A model generated the notes under the pieces. It made no database searches and had not been told where the DNA came from. It saw only the letters and a program-made list of their open reading frames with translations. Of a stretch of DNA of 64,000 bases, positions 55,692 to 64,000 are shown in pieces. Each line of letters begins with the position of its first letter. Positions within the stretch are counted from its first letter, which is position 1. Both the position numbers and the translations under genes were made by a program. Source of the stretch: Marsupella aquatica (Eukaryota > Marchantiophyta); contig OZ316899.1 in the NCBI GenBank assembly GCA_973895155.1, forward strand, positions 13,268,001 to 13,332,000. The letters run 5' to 3'.

Positions 55692-58528
55692 CTAAACTGG
55701 AGCAACATGTTGGCCGCCACGAGACGGGACACCATTCCGTGGGGCCAGATTGCCACCTCCGCGCCTCGAGGCACGATTACCATTCCCAGATTGAGTATCC
55801 CTGTAATTATTGTCAATACTGTTGACTCCGACGACTCCGCTTCCGTTAGTTCCGACAACGCCATTTAACCCTCCCCCAAAATTGCCACTGCCACTACGCA
55901 CTGGACCAGTCCCGCGACCCTTGAATTGGGTTTCCCTGTCTCGGTCCTGCCCGGGTCCTCGACCACTTACCGCACGTCCTAATGTGCCCCGCCCTCGCAT
56001 ACCCTCACTACGAAAAGACCTATCACTGCGCCCTACCCCAGGTAGGCGCCCACCCCTGCCACCAGCTGCCATCACAATCAGGGATAAGACTCTACACATG
56101 ATAATATCAGCCGCATTGGAGATAAACCCGCAAGGACAACCTTTCTTGTGCTTTTTCTCAAATGTTAAATGCCTTACATACCTCGTGGACCCATTGGTCT
56201 CTTCTCCTCGATATGAACTGGGCGGCCACCAATAGATATAGGCGACGACTGTGGTAACAAACGAAACCGTTTTCAAAAGATATAGAATTGCCACACAACT
56301 ACCCAAACTCAACAAATCTGGCAACCTTCAGCAGGCTATAGTCCTAATTCAACGAATATTGACCAGTACATTCTAACTCCACCAATTGCCTGGCCCAATC
56401 CGGCAGGTTTTTCAGAAACCTAACAAAGAAGAGCTGTGCATACCTCAATTGCCGTTTGAGCTGACGCACTGTCTTCGAACTCGATAAAAGCATAGCATAC
56501 TCCTTGCTGGTCACAGGAAAATGTTGAAATCAACAGAGTCAGGTTATGAACCAAACGGTGGTTGAGCAGCAGTGGTTCACGCTAGTGAAATTCTCTTATT
56601 TTCGTACCTTTTGTGTCTTAACATTCATCCCTCCAGCTTTTATGAGGCCAAATTTTCCAAATTCTTCTTCCAACTGAGAAGTGGAAATGCTCAATGGCAA
56701 GTTTTTGACATATACAGACTGTCCATCGGCCAGAAAGAGGGAACCTGAAGAGAAACAATAAAACATCATCAGCACGACGAGTTCGGTAAATACTTTACGG
56801 AAAGAATATTTCGGGTGGAAAGACATCAAAAGATTAAAAGACGAACACTCTCACTGCTTCCATATGTCGTCTACCCACCGTCACTCTCAATTGGAGAGAT
56901 CTCTTCGGGTATGTCTTGGCCCGAGGTCACAAAAGTGGGACGAGATGAATATGACGCCTGACGATCAACTGAAGGAGCTGTAACATTGGGAGAAGTAGTA
57001 TATGTCGTGGACGGAACAGTAGATCCTGCGTTCTCCTTCATCCGTAGCTGCGAACAAAAATGCATATTCGTTAGACACTTCTGAGAGACTCGTATAGAAG
57101 AGACAAGTTCGTCGAGGAGAGGCCGTGATGAAAAGCATATTCGTTAGACACATCTGAGAGACTCGTATAGAAGCGACAAGTTCGTCGAGGACAGGCCGTG
57201 ATGAAAAATATTGTACTCGAGAGCCCCATCATGATATCACTATCATTTGTGACGTATACAAATGTGAGTTTGCGAGGAGCGGCTCACTATAGATGCATAG
57301 CTGACAATAGAAGCGTATGACTTCTTTGGGGCTTCTTCCGATGTCTCCTCAGTGGAAGGGACAGGACCCGAAGGTGCTGCCATTGGGGAAGGCGGCTCGT
57401 CAATTACTGGAGCGGTCTCCACGTGGCTCGAGACCTCGATAGAACTATCATTTTCAGCTTCCAAAACTTCAACCTGCTCTGTGGCCTCGAAGATTTCCTC
57501 CACCATCGGCTCCACCTCTGGAGTAGGGGTTGCCAACACTTCTCTTGCTTCGTGCTCGGAAGGCGAAGATGGCTCTGAAATAACGCATCCATTAAATGAC
57601 AAAATCAAGTGCTACACTGGCAGCAAAACCTTAACAGCAACCTTAACAAGATCATCATCAGTGTCGCGTAAGTAAAACATCCGCTTAACCAAACTGAAAA
57701 ACAACAGGGGGTGCAAGTACCTAGTTCTGTCAAGACATGGCCGTGAGTTGGCACAGGTAGTCCATTAGCGGCCACAGGCGCCGGCTTGCATGTCTGTGAC
57801 TCGTCCTCGTCCAGATAACGGAAAATGTCATTTAGTACAAAATAACCCTTCTCCTGCGGGGCCAAGAAGAAGCTTTGTACAAAGTTCCTTCTGCCAGTCA
57901 GCTTCTTGTAGAGAGAACCAGTCACCATTACAAGTACCCCACCTGTGAGCGAATCCTGAGAGTCGACAGTGATGATCTCCGCCTTGAAGTCGCCGTAGTC
58001 AAGAGCCATGACCTTCTGATGGATCTCCTACAACCATCAAAAAAGTTCAGATAAGCATGTAGAACCCTGGACGCGTGAAACAGCCTTGGAAATAAAAGCG
58101 GATTTCACGTCTGCTCAGATAGTCAGCATGTGAGGGGGGAAGAAGGAAGAGGGAACAATGATAATCCAGAGCCAACAAAGTGCCGAAACCCTCACAGATT
58201 GTGAAATCACGGAGTCAACTGCCCCATCAGGTCCTGCCTCAGCCCGGGTGAGTCTACTCGCGTCGGTGTAAAACCGATGCACGACCTGGGGAGACTGGTG
58301 TAAAACGTTATAATACTGATTAACGAAAGCATTTCCGACCTACATCCAACAAGAAAGCGAACAAAGGAGGAGGAGGTCAGTTACGTCAGACCAAAGATGA
58401 ACCTTCACAGTTCCGCTAACTCACAGATCCTTCTAAAAATGGCGGGGGAAATTGGAAAATATAGTTAGCCTTACGACATGCGCAGCGGCAGGGAGAGCAG
58501 AAGTCATATTGCCGGGCTGACCTGCCAT
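55692..58528 (-). CDS. G3BP-like NTF2-RRM-RGG RNA-binding protein (9 exons)
   Basis: Exons, minus strand: 58528-58475, 58339-58196, 58027-57721, 57574-57288, 57047-56879, 56744-56608, 56506-56444, 56248-56182, 56065-55692. All introns are GT-AG and phases agree; the joined frame is 1602 nt, 533 residues plus TAG. An NTF2-like domain spans residues about 17-120 (VGNAFVNQYYNVLHQSPQVV, FVQSFFLAPQEKGYFVLND), then an acidic part ending KKSYASI, a Ser/Thr/Pro linker, an RRM at about 325-400 (VYVKNLPLSIS; GVCYAFIEF), SPISIGGRPVHIEEKRP and a Gly/Arg-rich tail (GGRGGRLPG, GRGTLGR). Plant and animal G3BPs bind mRNA and join stress granules. It is the only clear host gene here and has no internal stop. 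Confidence 0.93.
57062..57207. repeat. 73-bp tandem duplication in intron 4 of the G3BP-like gene
   Basis: GCATATTCGTTAGACAC...GGCCGTGATGAAAA occurs at 57062-57134 and again at 57135-57207 with three substitutions. It lies just upstream (in gene sense) of the acceptor for exon 5. Confidence 0.85.
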
Positions 58529-60034
58529 TGGTCCTGCATCAAACCAATAGCCAGATACGGTAAGCGTATATCTCGTGAGGAACTATTGGCTGTTCCTCGC
58601 AAAGTTGCTAAACCCTACCACGCCGGTCAATCATCCATGAGGACACACTCTCTGTAACATAAAGTAGAATCTATCTCATCACCTGCTGAAAACTGATCCA
58701 AGAATGTCTTGTTGACAGTTGACGACAGGGTGCACTAGGACACGAATAACAAATTCCAATACAAATCCCACTCCGAAAACAGTGGGGCTCTTCCTGCGGT
58801 GAGATGCAAGAGAAGGGGAGGAAAGAGCTGAACAGAATCTTAGTTAAAGCACCGACGTAAAGGAAGCATTCTCGACCGTAATTTTAAAACGTCTGCTCAA
58901 CATATCTGCTAGAGGAAAATAGAGGTAAGTGGAGACAAAACATAGAGCGAAAGTCTTACGCACTTGACTTCCCTTGGATGGTCTCCTTCGGTCAAAAGAA
59001 GGCCCTACTGAGTCGCTAGCTTGTCTCTGGAAAAATAGAGGAGACAGCGATACACATGAACGACGAGTGAGGCCTCGAGAAGAAAACATTTGCATTCACG
59101 AGAACGATTGGCCTCCGCAAACTACCCTAGCTAGCCGTAATACAAAGATCGGCACGAGAAAAGCAACCACCTACACGAAATCTCTGTCACCCGGGTTATT
59201 ATGCTACGTTCTCCTAATGCGTCCAACTTTGAAGTGCCAGATTTCGACACAGAGTTCGCCACGATTTGACAAAGTTCGTCGGCACGTCACAAACAAAATT
59301 GGGATCCAGTTTTGTGGCACTAATTCGTGATCCGACCATACGAGAACGCCTAACTGAGCCCTCTCGCAGGCAAACAGAGGGAGAACGCTAGAACGCTTAC
59401 TGTTCGTCAGAGAAGGAATTTTAACACCTAGCCTGATGGATGCAAAACCTTCCCAACAGCGCGATCAATAATATCGATGTTCAATAATGCGCCATTAAGG
59501 ACGAGTGTACACTTAAGTCGGTTTAACAGAGGATTAGGGAATCGCGCCCACAAAACGGGCAGCGTGAGCTTTGCTACTAACGGCCCCTCATTGCCTGCCC
59601 CCATCGCAATCAGAATGCTCGTCCCTACCACCCATCCAGGTTGCCTCTCAGGTCCAGAAGTTGCTTGCACACTCTTTCAATGAGACCCGCCATAGTCTCA
59701 TCCTCTAAGTGTAGTTAGTAGCGTTAGTAGCAGTCAATTTCATTGACAACTTTGGGTACTGGCTACACATCTAGGATAATGACGGGACATCTAGGATAAT
59801 GACAGTCCAGTTGACCGTTACTAGGTTGTAATGGAACAACCAGGTTCTGACACAATTTTGTGACTGCGGTAGATGGGAGCAACTATGGAGGAACCGGTAC
59901 AACGTAGGAATGGTCGGCCGAGATTGTTATTAACATACAAAATTATGGTTTTCAGGTCATGTTACCGGCTACAACCTAGACCAATTAGGAATGTCGATGC
60001 AGTTCAAGTAGTGGTAGCGGGGTAAAGAATATTA
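58529..60034. other. Upstream region of the G3BP-like gene; no other gene recognised
   Basis: Probably holds the promoter and 5' UTR of the minus-strand gene. Short open frames at 58844-59095 (minus) and 58974-59330 (plus) overlap and lack motifs. CATCTAGGATAATGAC is repeated in tandem near 59.77-59.80 kb. No TATA box could be assigned. Confidence 0.4.
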
Positions 60035-60451
60035 GAGCATCTCCAGTGGTCCTACCTTAACGCCCGTAAATGCCAAATATTTAGGATGGCGGTCAAATAT
60101 GGAGACTTGCACCTCCCACCGGTGCCCCGTATCCCTAAACTCATGGTGGCCGACTAGCCAACTTGGCTACACTGGCCGCCAGTTTTGGCATCATTGGAGG
60201 TCGCAAGACAGACCTGCCATCCTGCCCCCCATTGTAATTGACGGACCGCACATCACCACGCGTCATCATCTGGAAATGACCCTCTCCGTGTTTAACCAGA
60301 CACGGCAAGTTTCAAAATGTATGAATCACCCACAACACTGTTAAATCATGACTTTTTTACTGTGTACCTTGAATGTTTGTGCACTCTGCACAGTACATTC
60401 CTCGTGTGCTCTTGATAGACATCCAATTGCAGACATCAACACTGTAGGATC

Positions 60452-61512
60452 ATGGCAACCATCCGTGGGAAAAATCATACAAAAGAAGAATTGAAGCAAC
60501 TTTGCTACAGCGTACTTCATGTCTCTCAAGACCCGTGTGTAGGGAATGGAATGCAAGCTAAGAAGTTTTGGGACCAGGTATTTGAACACTACGAGAAGAA
60601 CAAGCCGCACGGGAGTGAGGTGAGGGGGAAGAATCACTCGAAGGCAAGTGGCATGACATCAAGCACGATGTCTCCAAATTCATTGGGTGTTTTCAACAAG
60701 TAGATTCACGTCAGACTTTAGGGACCAACGAGGCGGATACATTGAGAGTTGCAAAGGAGTTATACAAGGATAACCATCCAAAGCACAGGATTTTTCATTT
60801 GAATCTTGCTATTTCATTTTGAAGGACTGCCCTAGGTGGAGCAATCCAACCGACGATATGGCAAAGGGGAAGGGCAAGAAAAAGGTAGCAGCAAAAGGTG
60901 CAGAGAAAGATAAGGACAACTCAAGCCCAACTCCAGAGGTTCTTGAGACATCAGACGATGACATTGCAGCACAAGCAGCTGATGACTATGAGTCAGGATC
61001 AGCGAGTAGGAAGAGACCTACAGGAAATCAAAGGGCAAAGGAAGAGATAAAGCGAATGAAGCCCCAAGAAGATGCTCTGAAGATGATAGCGTTGGCTAAG
61101 AAAGAGATGGCTGTTGCCAATGTGCAACGTGCTCCAGTAGCTGAAAACAATTCAAGTGTGGCATTACTTTCATTACCTACAAATAACCTGACACCATAGT
61201 TGCAAGCTTTCATTACCTACAAATAACATGACACCATAGTTGCAAGCTTTCATGGAGGAATTGAAGCTGGAAATTGCCATCAATTTGAAGCAAAGAATGC
61301 AGCAGCATATAGATGTCCAGCCAATTCTTCAAGTGACACACAATCCATTGCCAAGCGTTTGACAGCCGGTATTCCCAATGCCAATGCCACCTCCAAATGT
61401 TGTTCAGGAACCAGAGGAGTCAGAGGATGAAGGGGACGAAGTAATTGAAGTTCCAGTTGGGGAGCAGCCAATGAACCAAGATGATTTTATGGCAATGCTT
61501 GAGCAGACATAA
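60452..61512 (+). pseudogene. Harbinger Myb/SANT-like DNA-binding protein
   Basis: Starts ATG 60452. KNHTKEELKQLCYSVLHVSQ DPCVGNGMQ and FWDQVFEHYEKN fit the Myb-like domain of Harbinger second ORFs; after a shift near 60.61 kb the frame gives WHDIKHDVSKFIGCFQQV. Then a basic linker (KGKGKKKVAAKGAEKDK), a NAM-associated-like C-terminal part (KEEIKRMKPQED, LAKKEMAVA), a TAG near 61.20 kb, a 40-bp duplication, and an acidic end (EPEESEDEGDEVIEV) to TAA 61510. The protein helps the nuclease bind the ends. Broken copy. Confidence 0.7.
61171..61250 (+). repeat. 40-bp tandem duplication inside the Harbinger ORF
   Basis: CATTACCTACAAATAAC(C/A)TG...GCAAGCTTT occurs twice back to back (61171-61210 and 61211-61250) with one difference. 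Forty is not a multiple of three, so it shifts the reading frame. Confidence 0.9.
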
Positions 61513-62753
61513 GTTTAGGTAGAAATTCGCTAGCCAGACTTCATACAGGGGTAGCTTTGGTGCAGCATGAATCACTCTTGTAAAATTGGATCAATTTAAT
61601 ATGAGGAAATTTTTGTGCTTCAGGCATTTCATGGCATTGTCGTGTAGGACTATTTATACATTCCAACAAATCTGCATTGTCGATTTTCCGCATACCTATC
61701 CACTCACACAAGACTGATAATTAATCAAAAAAATTCCAGAACATGGATTGTATTACAACATTGTCACATCTGGTTTACAAAAATGCAGCCACCCTTAGGC
61801 CTGCCTTCGCAATTTTGAAGTACATCCTACTCTATGTATGTGTTGCTCTCTATATCCGCCAATTGAAACATTGGGACTGTACCAGCTGAAACATTGAAAC
61901 TTGCAAAAACAAAACCTGCTCTACAACAGACAACTTGTGTCCCCAATCAGTCCAGTCCCTCCACTTCAGTCTGATGGCCATCACCAATTGTAAATTTTGC
62001 CATCAAATTTGTCATCTTCACCATTCTCTGAATCAGAGAGTTCCACCCTTGCCCTCCTCGCACATCGAGGCTTCTTCCTCATTGCCCGATTCTTCTTCTT
62101 CTCCATGCCTGTTTGGGGAGGAGGAGAGGGAGGTGCTTCCTCTCTTGCAATGACCACTGGGAGCGATGCAGTTGCATCAACCTAGGTGGGAGCAACATTG
62201 GGTGTAGGATGTGGAAGTGAAAAGTCCTGCCTCTTGTGCTCATCCATAGCTCGGATTGGATGTGCCATAAATAAGACTGGGGAGGAAATTGCTCTTCCAG
62301 TACCCAAGACAATCACCCTCTCCCTCCACAACGTCAAGGCACAATTGCCTCTAGGCAGCAAATGTCAAGGTACAATTACCTGTAGGCAGCCAAAGGTCGA
62401 GGCACAATTGCCAATTGGAATGCCTCACTAGAATCCTCATTACATAATGTATACAAGGGTTTGCAGCGAGCATTGGCTCCACCTGCATGAATAGAAGCTC
62501 ATGGTGAAAACGTGTTGGCAGTCCTACACAAACATAGAATGGGACTCACCTGTCATGAAGCTTCGTTCATGTTGAAGTGACCTGTCTAGCTTGCCATCTC
62601 ATGTGAATCAGGACACAATGCTGGACACAATTGACATGCCCTCAATTAAAGATGGTGACACAAACAAAGTTGGGCACAATTGACTGTATTCCCTAAATTA
62701 ATGATGGTGACACAAATGAGACACTCACCCCAAGGTCAATTATCAGCATAACC
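61513..62753. other. Harbinger interior, no gene recognised
   Basis: Lies between the two convergent gene ends. Contains short repeats near 62.33-62.41 kb (AGGCACAATTGCC, AGGTACAATTACC) and near 62.64-62.72 kb (GATGGTGACACAAA twice). Probably 3' untranslated and degenerate sequence. Confidence 0.4.
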
Positions 62754-63062
62754 TCAGCCCCTTCGATGCCACAACTGGTCGATTAAATCATTTCTCAAGC
62801 GAAAATGGTTTTCTTTTTTGTGAATTTCCCTATTGGCCTCAAGGAATTCAAGCCAAGGCATTAACCCTCGTCTCACATTTGGTGTCCTCACTCTCAGATA
62901 TGGAGAAAACTCTTCACCTCGTTCATCCTCCAATATCATATTGTGGAGGACCACACATGCCATGAGAATGTGAGTCAAGTTTGACTCATACCAAGATCTT
63001 GCAGGCCTCTTGATAATTTCAAACCTGGCTTGGAGCACACCAAATGCCCTCTCAACATCTTT
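62754..63062 (-). pseudogene. PIF/Harbinger DDE nuclease, last exon
   Basis: An exon starting at a good acceptor (TTTTCCTGCAG|AAAGATG) and open to TGA at 62754. KDVERAFGVLQARFEIIKRP, LMACVVLHNMILEDERGEE and LRNDLIDQLWHRRG are the C-terminal signature of HARBI1-type nucleases, including the last catalytic acidic residue region (ERAFG). Upstream exons are missing because copia sequence follows. Confidence 0.85.
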
Positions 63063-63099
63063 CTGCAGGAAAATTGTCAGCTTAAGACTAGACAGCAAT

Positions 63100-63360
63100 G
63101 CGGGACATGAGAGCACTCAATCTCACACTACACCAACAAGACACCACGATCATGAAAAAAATCCTGAAAGATCCATAGCTCATGAGATTGAACATGTGAA
63201 GAATGAGGGAGAGACTGCTCTCACTCCAACCTATACCCCCCAAGGGGAACAAAGATGTGTGGGCCTAAATAAGTGGATCTTATCCTAAACTAACCAAGGG
63301 TCAATTAACCCTAGTAAGGCCAAACTAACTATAGTCGGAAATGAGAGTCAATTCCTAACA
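63100..63360 (-). repeat. Ty1/copia 3' LTR (outer edge uncertain)
   Basis: On the minus strand the purine-rich AGTCAAGGTGGAGAT is followed by TGTTAGGAATTGACTCTC, a typical copia LTR start, at 63360. The far end lies near 63.10-63.12 kb where Harbinger sequence begins. Confidence 0.6.
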
Positions 63361-63556
63361 ATCTCCACCTTGACTCCAGTTCACACAATGAGCTAGGTGA
63401 TATACAATATGTAAATAAGTAACGACATATCTACATAGTCTCCGGTTTGGCCCTAACATTAATTATATCCACACAATGACTAAAGTTACTGGTAGGTAAA
63501 ACTTTGGTAAGCATGTCTGCTGCATTCTCCTCTGAAGCCACCTTCTCCAGAAACAT

Positions 63557-64000
63557 CTACTTCATCTCAATCACCTCACGGATGAAGTGATAACAAATAT
63601 CGATGTGCTTTGTCCTAGCATGGAACACAGGGTTTTTAGCCAGATGCAAAGCACTTTGACTATCACACAACAGCACCGGTCTTTCAGGTGAAAGACCAAA
63701 ATCACTCACCAATCTCCGTAGCCAGATTAGCTCCTTGGTTGCCTCGCAAGCAGTCATGTACTCAGCCTCAGTAGTAGACAACGCAACATACAATTTCTAG
63801 CTAATACAACCTCCACCCAACATAAACACATAGCCTGTAGTAGACTTCCTATTATCCAAGTTACCAGCATAATCTAAATCTACATAACCTCCCAACTCTG
63901 ATGTAGAGTCTGCTTTATCGTCAAATAGAATCCCACGATCTAAGGTTCCTTTCAAATATCACAAAACCCACTTCACTGCTTCCCAGTGAGGTTTACTAGG
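63557..64000 (-). pseudogene. Ty1/copia RNase H, partial
   Basis: Reading leftwards from the window edge: KPHWEAVKWVL, a TGA where Arg is usual before YLKGT, YVDLDYAGNLDNRKSTTGYV, a TAG where Trp is usual (CIS-x-K), then VALSTTEAEYMTACEATKEL, LLCDSQSALHLAKNPVFHAR and HIDICYHFIRE. These are the copia RNase H hallmarks, including the DSQSA and STTEAEY motifs. The rest of the element lies beyond 64000. Confidence 0.88.

Larger units (their letters stand above)
60035..63062. mobile_element. PIF/Harbinger element, right end missing
   Basis: The left end reads GAGCATCTCCAGTGG at 60035, preceded by TTA, matching the GAGCATCTCCA-type ends and TTA/TAA target of plant Harbinger elements. It contains the two expected convergent genes: a Myb/SANT-like protein (+) and a DDE nuclease (-). 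The nuclease is cut at about 63.07 kb by copia LTR sequence, so the right terminus is lost. Confidence 0.65.

Noticed and set aside
58974-59330. Plus-strand 118-codon ORF upstream of the G3BP-like gene
   Set aside because: Overlaps an antisense frame of similar quality, has no motif, and lies in the probable promoter/UTR region.

Overview
This looks like nuclear DNA of a plant-lineage (streptophyte) eukaryote, most likely a charophyte alga such as Chara. The window is almost entirely nested and decayed transposable elements (TEs) of plant type: CACTA, hAT, PIF/Harbinger, Ty3/gypsy chromovirus and Ty1/copia. They surround one spliced host gene, an NTF2-RRM-RGG protein of the G3BP type. The organism is inferred; no rRNA or organelle marker is present.

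Layout. 1-2.7 kb: AT-rich, no gene seen. 2.7-3.9 kb: chromovirus LTR piece and a G-rich minisatellite. 4.0-5.3 kb: 3' end of a CACTA element. 5.3-24.5 kb: a large composite transposon with inverted subterminal repeats. It carries a hAT transposase (+) and a kinase / coiled-coil / RING gene (-). The second gene is interrupted by a 9.55-kb Ty3/gypsy element (11073-20621) whose pol carries a DNMT3-like cytosine methyltransferase between protease and reverse transcriptase, and a PHD finger after the integrase. 24.5-29.3 kb: a deleted chromovirus (RNase H, integrase, chromodomain) between LTR copies. 29.3-49.2 kb: a second, truncated copy of the methyltransferase element on the minus strand, split by a 17.2-kb CACTA element (30422-47654) with intact ends and a 3-bp target duplication. 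That CACTA carries TNP2 and TNPA genes plus three cargo ORFs: EDM2-like PHD fingers, a tandem BRCT protein and an F-box-like protein. 49.2-55.1 kb: minisatellites, an unclassified transposon-like unit and a decayed gypsy remnant. 55.7-58.5 kb: the G3BP-like gene (9 exons, minus). 60.0-63.1 kb: PIF/Harbinger remnant. 63.1-64 kb: end of a Ty1/copia element.

Two themes stand out. First, unrelated element families here carry chromatin or protein-modification modules: DNMT3-like plus PHD, chromodomain, EDM2-like PHD plus BRCT plus F-box, and kinase plus RING. Second, premature stops in the TE genes are mostly TAG or TGA at places where CAG (or TGG) and CGA fit the family, as expected from C-to-T decay of methylated CHG and CG sites. 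The host gene has no internal stop and itself ends in TAG, so TAG is a real stop here.
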